The position numbers and the translations under genes were made by a program. 64,000 nucleotides of DNA, from positions 1,411,501 through 1,475,500 of the forward strand of contig JACCIC010000027.1 of NCBI GenBank assembly GCA_018907035.1, read 5' to 3'. Each line of letters opens with the position of its first letter. Within the stretch, counting starts at the first letter, position 1. This DNA comes from Sycobia sp. Sy_11 (Eukaryota > Arthropoda > Insecta > Hymenoptera > Epichrysomallidae). Positions 1-11,842 of this stretch are shown here, piece after piece. The notes beneath the pieces are model-generated. The model was not told the origin of the DNA. It was given only the letters and a program-made list of their open reading frames with translations, and did not search any database.

Positions 1-79
1 CATGTTAATCTGACACTACTCTCACACCTTATGTATATCTTTTGATTTTTGTGAATTTTCTTTTCTCTTACGTAGGAAA

Positions 80-82
<3 letters not shown>

Positions 83-124
<42 letters not shown>
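83..124. repeat. CT microsatellite
   Basis: Perfect CT dinucleotide tract followed by T-rich sequence. Confidence 0.95.
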
Positions 125-128
<4 letters not shown>

Positions 129-325
129 CTGTGTATCTTTTTCTGTCTTCTGTCTATAACGGTTGTATATGCCAAATCATACTGAACATAATTTCTCACC
201 ACAAATTCTGTTTTTGTTTTTATACATTATATTAATTTCAGAATTAACAATAGATTAAGTTTTTTTTTTTAGTTTGAACAAAAGAAATGATGGCAAAATA
301 GCGTTCTTTACCATGAATCTCGAAG

Positions 326-327
<2 letters not shown>

Positions 328-363
<36 letters not shown>

Positions 364-385
364 TAATATATATATATATATATAT

Positions 386-460
<75 letters not shown>
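328..460. repeat. TA microsatellite, interrupted
   Basis: About 130 bases of TA repeats with a few AATAT interruptions. It directly abuts an LTR-like start at 461, as two other LTRs in this window also abut TA tracts. Tyr/Ile alternating reading frames across it are artefacts. Confidence 0.95.
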
Positions 461-463
<3 letters not shown>

Positions 464-760
464 CACGAGTGTCACAAGGCGCCCGCCCCAACTTGTCCAG
501 AAAGAACGAGAACGACGCGCGCGCCATCCAGTAACGAGGAAAACCTCAAGGCTCTCGCGCACGTCGTCTCGCCTTGTGCTCGATACCGTCTCCCGTGCCT
601 TTACCCCACCGTATCACGAGCGACGCACAACCGTCTGCGGAGGGATCATGAGATTAGGTTGCCCCATCAATGCCATCGCATGGCCTAGAGTGCCGAGACG
701 TTCTCATGCGAAAAAAAATGTACGATAGTGCATGTTTCCTTCTGCGTATCACTCGTGCTT
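461..760 (+). mobile_element. Truncated LTR-like sequence
   Basis: The sequence changes abruptly from the TA tract to GC-rich DNA starting TGTCACGAGTGTCACAAGG. This resembles the starts of the two solo LTRs at 21094 and 27725, which also follow TA tracts. A short stretch near 623-648 (CGACGCACAACCG...GCGGAG) closely resembles 27846-27870 inside the second LTR, so the two are probably related families. No matching 3' end (..TGACA or ..TTACA followed by ATAT) was found, so the right edge given is approximate. Alternatively it is unrelated GC-rich host DNA. Confidence 0.5.
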
Positions 761-1000
761 AAATAATCGTCTAAGTCAACTGCATTACAATAATAGGCTA
801 ATAATAATACATTCGCGATACTCCCTTCATCGTGTAAATCTAAGGTGTACGTAACCTGAATCATTCGATGGACGAGGATACGGATTTCGACATTATTTTA
901 AAAATTGACCCACGTACAATGCATTATTTCATAACTTAAGAAGAAAACAAATATAAGTTTAAGAAAAGTTTAAGTTCAAAGTTAAGTTAAGTTTAAAGGT

Positions 1001-3460
1001 GAAGTTAGATAAAGATAAATAATTTAAAGGAAGATAATGAATCTCAAAGGCAACTATAAATAAGTTGATCTACAAAAGAAGAAAAAACAAATAGTGAATC
1101 TAAGACAATTACTAAATAATGGTGACAGTGGTGCAAAACTCAGACAATGAGAAAAAAGGAGAGAGGAACAAATGTAAATAATTGTCACAAATAATAATTA
1201 AGAAAAAAATAAATAAAATAGTCAACTTAGAACAGTATCAATAAATATAAATAAGAAAAAAAAGGAAAAAAGTAATTGCTAAGAAAGATAAAGAATTTGG
1301 AAAAACATATAAATAATTACAAATATATAAACTATAAATAATTTATATAATATCAAAAATAAAATTTACTGACTCTATAGAATGAGGGATGCATAAGAGT
1401 GAAATTATTATAAGTACTATATATTATATACTAAATCTGGTGAATAATTTTGAAAGTGTTATGAACAAAAAAATATACTAATAGAAATGTCGGAAGGATA
1501 ATAATGCTAATGCCATTAATAATATTTTATATGTACCTACTTTAATAAGTAGTAGTAGTATGTTAAAAATGGCAATGGCAAATAAAACACTTCAAGATGT
1601 GGATAATAATGAAAAAAAAAGATGAAACACTAAATAAAGAGCCGGGTATTCAGACTCATGAACTATCAATTCCTGAAAGATCATTAAACTTTTGGTGAGG
1701 TATACACATTAGGCATTTTGTTATTTGCTCAAATGAACCTTTATTTAGGTAACGAACTATAACTTAAATTGGTGAATGCACATGCAATGAAACAAATAAT
1801 TGATAATTATGTAGCCGATTATTGAAGATGCTATTTAGTAATTTAATCTATGCAAAAGATGATGTAGGATTTATTAGAAAGATAAAAGGATATAAAAGAA
1901 GAATAAAAGAAGATGAAATTTACTACAATGAGCCAGATCCAAGACGACAGGGAGTGACGAAGAAGTATTTACGACAAAATGCTACATTTTTTTTGTTTTC
2001 CTTTTTATATATTTCATAAACTCATTCAAGAGGCACGTTTATCAACTCATTATTAGGTTATGTAAAACTTTATGATATTTAAGAGTACTCATCATTGTCA
2101 TAGCAAGGCGTAGGAAACTATAATTTAGTATATGTTGTAAAACATGCAGTTTGGTTGTAATTCTAATTTTTATATCATTTTGTGATAGTCACCTATTATT
2201 TCTGTAAAGGCTTGATCAAATCAGAAAAAAATCAAGAAAGAATTTTTATCTTATATTAATTAAATTTAACGTTATATTGATTATAATTATTATGAAGTTG
2301 GTGGCTAAAAAAACTGAAGTAACCCGAATGAGCTAGCTCAAACGATCCGCAATTTATATTTACTGTATTATTATTCTTATATTGTCATGATAAAAAAAAT
2401 AATAATAAGGAAACTTCTTTTTCTTACATTAATATAAAATTTTTCTATTGCTATTACAGTACAATTAAATAGATTAAGTTTAATACATAATAAAATCAAG
2501 TATGTTTATATTAATACTATCTATACAAATACAGTCGACATAAGCACAATTAAAGTAATTTTCTTTTATCTTTTTGAATTTATGTTTAATCGGGTTGGCT
2601 GCTCATATTACAAACAATCAATAAATGGTAAAGGGATTAAATGCAACCTGGCGATGTCATTTTTTTAAATTACGTATAAAGTGTCAAGCTTAGACTGTTG
2701 CCAAAATTTACAATTTGCCACTTCTACGGTATTGCATATAGATTGTATTATAATCTTTATCTTTTCTTTTACATCTTGTTTATAAAGTTAACAGTTCCCG
2801 AATTTAAATCTAACAAGCTTTTCCATCATAAAGAGCCACCAAGATGATATGTGGCTATGAGATAATTATATTATGATATGGCTGTTGGAATAGATATTGT
2901 TCACATAAGTTTGATATTGTTCTTAGCAAAATAGAAATGAAAAATTGTTTGTTTAAAGTTTACCTATATCACGATCAATTATACAGATTTTTTTGTTTGA
3001 CATTTATAATTCACAGTTTTAAGCTAAAATGAAATGGTCCGCAGTTTCTTCTTCTTTAAGCCACATAATTACGAATCGTATATATGTTACGTATTACATA
3101 AAGAAAAGTGTGCGCATAAAACGTATTCTGTATACTTGCTTTGACGTTTTGGATTGTTACAGTTATTTATTCTCATTATTATTATTCATTACTAGCATTA
3201 TTATTATTATTATTAATTATGGATCATCACGAAATTTTATGGAGTAGTATATATTTACGTAGAATGATCTTCAAAGTTCTTAAGGAAACCTCAATGTTAT
3301 TATATTAAGTAAAATAGCGACATATCCTTAATAAATCTTCGCGAAATTATGACTAGTTTCACTTGTTCTTGTTTATAAAAAAAAAAATTTTCAAATTGTT
3401 TTCTTCATTGTGCGAAAAAAAATTTAATAAGTTTGTACTTAAAATTCAATTGGCGATCAT
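1001..3460. other. AT-rich intergenic or intronic DNA
   Basis: No supported gene. Short A-rich purine stretches (about 950-1350), small TAG/TAA runs and isolated ORFs under 75 codons are present, none with recognisable domain signature or codon bias. Confidence 0.7.
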
Positions 3461-3469
3461 GTTTGTCGC

Positions 3470-3856
3470 GTTCGACACGAGCCGATCACCGTCGTCCGCC
3501 GCCGTACGTGCCCCCCTTTTCTTTCTATTTCGTTTGTTCCTACTGGAATATTGTTTTTTGGAGACGCGTGGAGCGCTCGGTTACTCTTGTCCTGGCTTTC
3601 ACAGAGGAGAGGTGACGAGAAGTTGATCGGAGTAGTTGTGGTGACCAAAAATTAAAATGAGGATTTTCAGCGAGGGGTAAGAGAAAGAAACCGGGAGGAA
3701 CCAGTGGATGAGCGTGAAGAGTAGGAATAGGGCGGCGGAAGAAAAAATAAGTAGAGAGAGATCGAAGATAAGTGAGTAGAAAGAGAAGGAAGAAGCGATC
3801 GAAGGAAAGAGGCAGTAGCAGAAGAACGGGAGAAGGCGCGGAAAAGTAGAAACGAA

Positions 3857-3929
<73 letters not shown>

Positions 3930-4067
3930 TGAGGGTGAAGATTGAAGAGACAGGGTGACGGCCGATAGTCCGACAGCGTCCACCGGACGGAGAATCTCTG
4001 TGTGTCCACGCCGCTCTTCCTCCACGGACCCACCACCATCGCCAACCTCCCTTCGGGAGAGAGAGAC
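3470..4067 (+). promoter_or_regulatory. GC-rich block, candidate promoter and non-coding first exon
   Basis: A CpG-containing block stands out from the AT-rich surroundings. It includes a GA tract at 3861-3926 and ends at a consensus splice donor, GTAAGTAC, at 4068. With the exon candidate at 4307-4378 it forms a plausible pair of + strand 5' UTR exons. The upstream start is unknown and no clear TATA box was seen. It could be an internal promoter of Hipk, the start of a non-coding RNA, or an old LTR. The SLSLSL-type frames on the - strand come from the GA tract and are not genes. Confidence 0.4.
3861..3926. repeat. GA microsatellite
   Basis: Perfect GA tract inside the GC-rich block. Confidence 0.95.
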
Positions 4068-4306
4068 GTAAGTACCCGTCGCATGGTCTCAGGGTTCGCA
4101 TGTTCTAGGGGGTTTCTTTTCTTTTTGTGAAACGGTCGCGTCGGCGGTCGCGATGATTGGGACATGTCGGGAATGGAAGTTCCACGATGATCTGCGTTTG
4201 TAAATTTGGAGCTAATAAACCGGCAATAAAGGGCGTGCGGCCAGGTTAGCCTACTACCGTGCAAGACAAAAAAAAATTTCTCTATTTTTCCTCCTTTCCC
4301 CTTCAG

Positions 4307-4378
4307 TTCCTATTCCGTCACCCATGTAGTGGCAACTTCTCCATGAGAGATCGGCGGAGCCTCCCCACTGGATTTCAG
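4307..4378 (+). other. Candidate small internal exon
   Basis: A long pyrimidine tract (about 4278-4306) ends in TTCAG, followed by 72 bases and then a CAG|GTGAGTAC donor at 4379. Both splice signals are near consensus. The exon holds an ATG immediately followed by a stop (ATGTAG) and a second ATG that stays open to the donor (12 codons). Joined directly to the Hipk exon at 11585 it would be out of frame, so if it belongs to Hipk it is probably untranslated or has another partner exon. Only RNA evidence would settle this. Confidence 0.4.
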
Positions 4379-4467
4379 GTGAGTACGACGTAATAAATCT
4401 ATTTGAGTGGACGAATTAAGTTTCAAATTTTGAAAAAAAATTTGTGTTTTTATTTATTTTTGCATCA

Positions 4468-4469
<2 letters not shown>

Positions 4470-4514
<45 letters not shown>
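4470..4514. repeat. TA microsatellite
   Basis: Perfect TA tract. Confidence 0.95.
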
Positions 4515-4515
<1 letters not shown>

Positions 4516-4759
4516 CATGATCACTTTTGCATAAAAAGGCAATATCCAGCGTTCGCTTAAGAAATATGCTATCCGCAGTCTTTGTTCACTTTATTTTAAT
4601 TTCACATCATTTTGCTTTAATTTCAGTTGGCACTACTACGAAAATATTCACGGTATTTAATTAAAAAACGTAAAAATATATCATATATATATAAATATAT
4701 ATATACATTTTAAATACGGTTTCTAATTAAACATATTGTATCGGTGTGTACGCGCGGTT

Positions 4760-4992
4760 GAATACGATATCTTGTTGCCTCAGGACGATTTGTATTGTGA
4801 GTTTTGCGTTTGGATGATACGATGCGATGTCCAGATGTCTCTGAACGATTTCTACAGAGAGTATTGAATTTAATTGGTAGAAAACGATGTCCAGGTATGT
4901 AGAAACGACTTATATGGGAAGATTCGTGCTGGGACGGCAGAATACGGTATCCATATTTTTTTGAACGACTTCTACAGGGAGCATTGTTACAG
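4760..4992. repeat. Degenerate ~62-bp tandem repeats
   Basis: About four diverged units, each carrying a version of ACGATGTCCA..(10-12)..GAACGATTTCTACAG.GAG (about 4765, 4826, 4888, 4945). Unit spacing is about 60-64 bases. No coding frame runs through them. They adjoin another local duplication in which TTCCCGTCAC.GCA.GGATCA occurs near 5259 and again near 5405. Confidence 0.6.
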
Positions 4993-5039
4993 TTGAGTAA
5001 GTCCTGGGATATTTTAAAATAATTAATGAGGAAACAAAA

Positions 5040-6260
5040 CCAAAAATTAGACTGAATATCTTTTAATAATCAATAATAAAAAAGTACAGAGGATATTAAG
5101 CTTAGCAAAAACCAGGAAAGAATATCTCTCGCACGCTCCTTCAGCGTTGTTTTATAGACGCAGCGTACGCTACGGCGCGGCGTTATTTCGCTTCTGAAAT
5201 CTATAGAAAGTTCGTAAATCTGTAGAAAGACTTTTTTCTTAAGGAAAATATTAGAATTTCCCGTCACAGCACGGATCACTGCTTTTACGAAGCTAACCCT
5301 TTACCTCTTCTGAAACTCTCCAACATTTTCCCAACGATAAGCATTCGACTACTTTATTTGTATCACCGTATATAAGTCATTTTAATGATGCTAATGTTCG
5401 GTTTTCCCGTCACGGCATGGATCAAGCGTGTACCTTTCTACATAAAAGTTTGGCCTATAACGTGAGTTCACTCGCGCTATGCAATGCACCGACATTTCAC
5501 CTTTTTTATACATTCATATAAATTATCATTTAATAATTTAATTTCGCTTGAATCTTTCTTTTCTTGTCTTTGCTTTACATACTTGTTACTATAAAATATT
5601 TTATTCAACACCTCTCTAGAATTTTCCACGTGCAGCCGTTTGCCCAAGATAATCGCTTATCAGATTTCCTTTCTATTTTCGAGCGCTGAGATCATATAAT
5701 CAAACTATTATGTTCGAATTTTAATAGATGACGCTGCTCTACATAAATATATCTACTAAACATAAACAGACGGAGTAACATTAGTCGCATTTCCTTACCA
5801 ATACTCGAGATTCCCCTATATCCAAAGAAACATTTATACAACATATATTATTTCCTTATCAGAAAGACTAACGCTATATTAATCATTATTATATTATATT
5901 ATCGCTTTTATTGCGTGCGAAGAAGTTTTGGACGGTTTGAATGGTACTATATGTTTAACTAACTATTGTTTTTCTTTTTAAATATAAAGAGCGTGTAATA
6001 AAAACGTTTTTAAATGTTCCAATAAAAATAATTCACAGAAGTATAATATTACATGTAATACATAAAGAAATTATACAGATTATAAATGAAATTATATTAT
6101 ATAATAAAACTATATTATCAATAGAACCTCATTTTAGAAGTTTTTATCCAAGTCTTATTTGTATAAATGTTACTATATAACATGTTGTCACTATGTTCAG
6201 TGATAATGAAATTCACCGAAATTGCGAGTTCTGCATTTCTTTAATTTAAATTTAGTCTTA
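5040..6260. other. AT-rich DNA with LTR-like scraps
   Basis: The moderately GC-rich stretch 5100-5480 resembles retroelement-derived sequence and holds two copies of a TTCCCGTCAC motif. The rest is AT-rich with no supported gene. Confidence 0.5.
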
Positions 6261-6267
6261 GGTGGTC

Positions 6268-6921
6268 ATCTCTAGTCTTTTTGCATAAATTTTCAAGATT
6301 TTTTTCTTGCAGTAAACTTTATTATCACACTACGATTTTTTTATATTAAAAAAATACATATTGAAGTCTGCAAAAAAAAATTTTTTTATCATTTTTCATC
6401 CAATATGGCTCAGATATGGCTGCCACAACGACGCTTGCTTTTTTTGGATGACATCATATCTTAACACAGGAAGCTCTAAAATGAAAAATTTAAAAAGCAT
6501 ATTAAAGTATAAGAAAGTGGCTATAGCCCGTACTAGAATTATGAATATTCGATTACATTTTAGCACTTTTTTAAACAACATCACCTCAAATATAAGCCGA
6601 AAATTAAAAAAGCCCGCCATTTTGTTTTTATTTTACTTAAACTTCTTGATTTTAGTACGGGCTATGGCCACTTTCTTATACTTTAATATGTTTTTTGAAT
6701 TTATCATTTCATAGCTTTCTGTGTCAAGATATGATGTCAGCCAAAAAAAAGGAAGCTTCCTTGTGGCAACCATATCTGGGCCATATTGGATGAAAAATGA
6801 TAAAAAAAAATTTTTTTGCAGACTTTAATATGTATTTTTTTAACATAAAAAAATCGTAGTGTGATAATAAAGTTTACTGCAAGAAAAAAATCTTGAAAAT
6901 TTATGCAAAAAGACTAGAGAT
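6268..6921. mobile_element. Fold-back (long inverted repeat) element
   Basis: Two arms of about 270 bases are near-perfect reverse complements. The left arm starts ATCTCTAGTCTTTTTGCATA at 6268 and the right arm ends with its complement at 6921. They are separated by an unpaired centre of about 110 bases (about 6540-6650), and weaker complementarity may extend roughly 10 bases further each side. The ORFs across it mirror one another on both strands and encode nothing recognisable, as expected for a palindrome. This is typical of a non-autonomous hairpin-type DNA transposon (MITE or Foldback). No clear target-site duplication was identified. Confidence 0.8.
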
Positions 6922-7740
6922 TCCCCCTTAATTGTATATATGGGCTGGCCGGCTATATTTCTAATATTGTATGTGGTTGTGAGACTGTGTGTGAGTCGAT
7001 GCGCAATTATTTTGCACTTCGGTCACTCATGAAAAATACGTAAGGAGGAGATAAGGCCGCAAGTTAAAAGCTGACGCAGGAACGATTTGCGCTTCATGCG
7101 CACAGCATCATAATGAAATAAAGTCAGTCACTAAGCATCCGTGAATCAATAATATTTGAAGCTCGGTATGCTCTCCCCATTGTCATTTGCTCTTCTAGAT
7201 TAATATTAATTACAAAGATTGTAAAGTAGTAATCGACAATATTATAAGTTGTACGTTATTATTATTATTATTCCTTATTATTATTTGTTAAGTTATTGCT
7301 AATATAAATAAGTAAATTAAGGGGGGGGGGTAAGGTATTTACACTTTTTTTGGCCATTTTTTATATTTTTTTAAATGAATGCTTTATATCTCAAGAATTT
7401 TGTGTCGAAATTTCAAGTTAATCGGAGCAAAATTGACAAGGTTGTGAGTATTTCAACATTTGTTGCTCCAAGTAAAATTTTTACATACTCGTAATTCTGG
7501 TTGACAATTATACGGCGCGCTTACTTGGAGAGCGATTGTTTTGATTTATATGGCCTACATTCATTTCTTATTGAAAGCATCTTTTTGAACATTTCTTGTA
7601 TATTTGAGCCATACACAGCCAGTACATACGTTCATCAGCTAGTCTAAAATTTTGACTTTGTTTACTTTCGTACTCGCTCGGTTTTGGGAAATTTTCAACG
7701 GTAAATTAATTCTTGCTGTTACTATATATATTTAGTAGCA

Positions 7741-8175
7741 TTAAAAGTGCCTCAAAAAATTACTAGGGAAGGTCGAAAAAAAATCATAACATCTTGTCCC
7801 AACCGAAAAAAATAGAGCCTCCTTATAAGCGTAGAAATGACGAAGCGGAAGCTTATAGTGCATCGTCAAAAAAAAATTCAAAATAGTCTCCCGATAGAGA
7901 TAGAAGAAAATGTCGAACAAAATTATAGAATAATAGATTTTGTTCTTGTCTTTTCTATTATTTCCACTTTCGGGCATGTACAAAAGAAAATGGGGGCACG
8001 TCTACGTGAATTAGTAAAAAAAAGCGTAGTTGATACCAAAACCAAGACAGGAAAAGTCGTAAAAAGAAAAAGCCTTTCTGGCAAAGGGAAGCTTAGTGCT
8101 AAAATTATTGATAAATTGACGGTTTACTATGTGTTGGAGTGTACCGATATATGTATGCATGCAGTAAGAGAGAGG

Positions 8176-8206
<31 letters not shown>

Positions 8207-8476
8207 AATGAGGGAGATAGACAGAGGGATCGTGAATGACCGAGAGCATATGTAAGTATATGAAGTAGGTATGAAAAGTAGAAGGTGCGGAAAATGAATA
8301 GAAAGAAATAATGTTGTAAAAGATAGAAAGTGGCCGTAGGGATGAACAGAAGTTTGTGTTATTACCTGAATCGTTGTAGAATATGTCGATAGTTTTAGTT
8401 TGAATTTAGAAAGGACAGCCAGACGAGCATGGTCGGTAGTTTCTAATAGTTTGTGTAGTATTAAGATTTTTTCTAC

Positions 8477-8524
<48 letters not shown>

Positions 8525-9180
8525 GAGAGAGAGAGAGAGATATATTGTCTTTAATAAATATATTTTAATTTCATACACACGATTTACGCTGTTATTTATT
8601 TGAGGTTCCAAAACTATGGACTGGCTATTTGACGTAATCACGATTCAATTGATAAGATGAAAAATGCAATTTTGGCTACTTATTATCACTACAGCTCCAC
8701 CGAAGAAAACCTACAGCACAACAAATGTCCAAGTGGCTCTTTATGCGAATGGCAAAAAGCTGTAGCTTCAGATGCTCTAAACTCTCTTAAACACAGCTAT
8801 ACAACACTTCCTAGTGAAGTTCTTAGAGCTATTAGACCCATTTATAAGGACTTGAGTAAAGACGAACTGTTGCAGCGATGTCTTGGAGGTTTCACGCAAA
8901 ATAATAATGAGAGTCTCAATCAGCTAATCTGGAAAATTTCTCCAAAGTCAGTAAGTGGCACCTCTACAATTGTTGAAATTGCAGCTAATGTAGCTGCATC
9001 TATTTTCAATGAAGGTTCTTTTGCTCTATTATGAAAAAGATGCAGATCAGCCATTATGAAAAAGATGCAAATCAGTACAAGGTCAAGTTCCCACGAATGG
9101 GCGCGACAAGTTGACGAGTTGCGAATAAATAGAGCAGAGGAACAAGAGTCACATAACAGTAAAGAATTAATTCAACAATA
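7741..9180 (+). pseudogene. Transposase pseudogene, Mutator/Kolobok-like
   Basis: Fragments occur in collinear order on the + strand. A basic N-terminal part lies at about 7741-7970. A KKMGARLRELVKK / GKGKLSAKIIDKLTVYY segment (7986-8130) is interrupted exactly after the TVYY codons and resumes at 8618 as GLAI.RNHDSIDKMKNAI. It continues through a CPSGS..CEWQKA segment and the motif RCLGGFTQNNNESLN (about 8876-8920) to about 9030, then a frameshifted tail to 9180. From memory this order and the TQN.NES.N motif belong to an insect transposase family related to Mutator or Kolobok. A large internal deletion (after about 7970), an in-frame stop and frameshifts make it non-functional. The exact superfamily is uncertain. 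Confidence 0.6.
8131..8612 (+). mobile_element. Insertion with 5-bp duplication, probable solo LTR
   Basis: A 482-bp segment splits the transposase reading frame and is flanked by ACTAT at 8126-8130 and 8613-8617. Removing the segment and one ACTAT restores the frame TVYY|GLAI. The insert holds GA, CT and TA tracts and an AATAAA polyadenylation-like signal near 8554, about 60 bases before its end. Its ends (GTGTTGGAG..GGTTCCAAA) are weakly inverted. A 5-bp duplication and internal AATAAA suit an LTR, but the ends are not a canonical TG..CA. Confidence 0.6.
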
Positions 9181-9719
9181 AATTAATTCTTAATTTTACA
9201 GTAACAAATATCCCGATTTTTTATAGCAAACATCGGATTTTTGGCTTCTTAAGGCTACAAAAAGTCTAAAATTAAAAAAAAACTCGACAATGTTACCTGA
9301 GGAAACATTTCCTTTGAAGACTGCACTTTGGTTCTTATGATTCCGATGATTCTGTTGTTGCGTAATCGTATATACCGCAAAACAACTTTTTCTCGAGGAG
9401 CCTCCGGAGATTAACTGTCATTCGCTTAATTTTCAATATTTTTCAAGAAATATTTAGGAAAATGTTGTTCAAATGATACATTATTATATGCAAATTAACA
9501 GGGTACTTTTGCTGTATCTGTGTCGCGCGAAAAAATTCTTAAAAACATGCCTGTTTTATACCGAATTAACCTTACCGCCTCACCCCTCTAAAATTCATCA
9601 GGTGGGGGTTTTATACCTCCCAGCTTTCTCCTAATATTACGAGCCAATAAATTTTCATTTTCTCTTATGGATCGCTCCTTCTTTGTCGTCTAGCATAAAT
9701 TACTCGTTGCGTTGTCAGT

Positions 9720-10000
9720 TTTTATTATTTTACAATAGAACATATATTATATGTATGCGTGCGAGAGACTCTATGCTGAGGTTTCTTGGATGAGCCCCTT
9801 TGCTATCTGTTGATGCTTTCGGAATGAGAGCTGGGCGCGTATCTGCCCCATTGGGTCGCCGCGACATAACAAATTTCGCCATCCGACTACCTGCACCTGG
9901 AGACAGCGTTATCCCTTCAAATTCTCTTGCGCTCATCTGGCACAGCGAAGCAAGGCAAAGGCGATAATTGCCGGGATTGAACCCCAATTTTATTCAAATC
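9720..10000 (-). other. GC-rich segment with a tRNA B-box-like motif
   Basis: A GC-rich island in AT-rich DNA. Read on the - strand it contains GGGTTCAATCCCGGC (about 9970-9984), matching the RNA polymerase III B-box pattern GGTTCRANNCC. It also has an 85-codon open frame with no recognised domain. It may be a SINE or tRNA-derived fragment; no convincing A box or cloverleaf was found. Confidence 0.3.
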
Positions 10001-11584
10001 GATTAGAAAATAAGTAGATTATTTTATTTGATTACGTATGACACAAAGATAAGAAACGACGGTCCGACTTTTATAATATATAATGCATTACCATTTAACC
10101 TGTTAAATAAAAAAGAGTTTATGGAAAACAAAATTGATCCATGTAGTATTTGAAATCTTTACTAGCTTTCATACTGTATATGGAACTGTGAACGGCATAA
10201 GATGGAGTCACAGAAGTCTGACGTCCTGGTAGAAATCTAAAAATTTTAAGTAGGCTGGGAAGTAGTTGCTAAGTAGTAAAAATAGAATGAATTATCATGA
10301 TTAGAAACTAGGCAACTTTAGAATAAAAAATGTAAATCTTGTCAAGAAATTAAGAAAGACATAGAGGTTGAAATATTAGTTAAAAACTAAGTAGAAACTA
10401 GTTTCTTTAGAACCTTGTTTCTGGCTAATAAATGAACAATTTACTTAACCAATAATATTATTACAATATTAGAATATTATGGCATTTATTTAATAAAGAA
10501 ATGTTCACAAGCAACGGAAACTAACAAGTTGAATGATTTACAGAGGAATAATACCATTTCTTTTTCATTCAATTTTGTCATTCTTAAAATTATAGATAAT
10601 AAATTATTTTTTGAAAATTTTTCCTTGTATTATTAAATGGTTTAAATCTTCGCATGAAACAATTAATTAAAAAATTATTGAGAGTGCAGAAACTGTATGT
10701 CTGGTGATTGGATATCTGCCGACAAGTGGTAAAACATTATCTTGATTAGTTTATAAGATTAATTAAGACTTTATAAGTATAACATTATATACGAATGTGC
10801 AAGCTATTGTAGGTGCGTTTAATATGTATAAGGTTTATAGCGTGCATATAAGTTAATAAAAAATTATGTTTTCAATAAAAATTTATAATTTATTAATGTT
10901 CAGCTCCAATGAATTTCTATAAAAATAATAATAATGATATTAATTTTTTAGGAGGGCTATATGTTATACCTAGTGATAAGCTTCTTTAAATGCAGATTTT
11001 AAACATAACTTAAAGTACATGCAATAGGAACTGTTATGATTTTTAAAGACCTAAAAAATAGGCTCAGAAAATGAATCTATAAATTATTCGGGGTGATCGC
11101 AAAAGCATTTCTTATATTTCTACTTTCTTTGGAATATAGATACCTTATTCTAGGTTTGATGATAAGAAAATATCTTGTTTCTGGCTAAAAAATGTTTAGC
11201 ATTTTTCCAGGTCAGTTACGCTTTATTGTATTAAATCCATACCGGGGATCTTCAAATTTAACAAAAATCAGTTTTTTGCTTTGCCTGTATCATATCTTGG
11301 ACATAATTTTAAGATCCAAAAATGTACAAGGTTTATTTTAAAGGGAATCTTAGTTAGCTCATTGAATTTATACTAAATAAGTTTCTATATGATTTAGGCT
11401 TCTTTTGTAACATATAGTGCATTTTAGTTCATGAATACAGTAAAAATCATTTAATATTATTTTAATTAAAATTAAAATCACTATAGATTTCTTGTCGGAT
11501 AAATATGCATCAGATAATTTAAGTTTAACAGTGTTGTTTAGATCAACTATATTGTAATCAAAGATTTCTTTTTTTATATACCAG
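10001..11584. other. AT-rich sequence upstream of the Hipk exon (probable intron)
   Basis: No gene or transposon recognised. It ends in a pyrimidine-rich acceptor at TTTTTTTATATACCAG, just before 11585. Confidence 0.6.
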
Positions 11585-11842
11585 TATGCCGGCTGTGATA
11601 CCAGTTTCTACTAGTTCACAGCAACAACAAATGCACTCTGTTGTAAATAACAATACTAATAATTCACACAACTCATCACAGGCAATTCAGCGTAAAAATG
11701 TAATTAATTGTGTGACAGTCGGTGATAGCGACGGTGACATTAGCCCAAGCACTAGATCTCATCTGTGTCAGCAAGTGCCTCAACACCAACAATCAATGAC
11801 GCATTATATAAAACATGAACCTCAGCCTCAATACCATATCAG
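11585..11842 (+). CDS. Hipk: Hipk exon, C-terminal region (KNVINCVTV motif)
   Basis: Internal coding exon bounded by acceptor ..TATACCAG and donor AG|GTAAGC at 11843. The first base completes a codon from an upstream exon; the exon then runs 85 codons and ends with two bases of the next codon. The protein is Gln/Asn/Ser-rich and contains QRKNVINCVTVGDSDGD. This closely matches the conserved QRKNVI.CVTV.DS motif of vertebrate HIPK1-3, downstream of the kinase domain. HIPKs are nuclear Ser/Thr kinases of the DYRK-related group that phosphorylate transcription regulators. This part is a regulatory, low-complexity scaffold, not catalytic. The kinase exons were not found and are expected 5' of the window. 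The ATG at 11586 is probably internal. Confidence 0.8.

Larger units (their letters stand above)
7318..9590 (+). mobile_element. DNA transposon remnant, Mutator- or Kolobok-like
   Basis: The left edge follows TTAA with a G-run then GTAAGGT at 7331. Near 9571-9588 the reverse complement of the sequence also shows a G-rich start followed by GGTAAGGTTAA, so these are probably short imperfect terminal inverted repeats around the transposase remains at 7741-9180. The TTAA at the left edge would suit Kolobok-type elements, but a matching TTAA at the right is not clear. The element is broken by an LTR-like insertion at 8131-8612. Confidence 0.5.

Noticed and set aside
255..562. Open frames of alternating Tyr/Ile
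   Set aside because: Produced by the TA microsatellite; same for similar frames at 21487-21774, 31587-31787 and 37002-37329.
3540..4264. Long - strand frames with Ser/Leu runs (up to 221 codons)
   Set aside because: They cross a GA microsatellite and GC-rich DNA where stops are rare; no domain, and splice signals point to the + strand.
6361..6714. 117-codon ORF
   Set aside because: It lies in the fold-back palindrome and mirrors a - strand frame; no domain.
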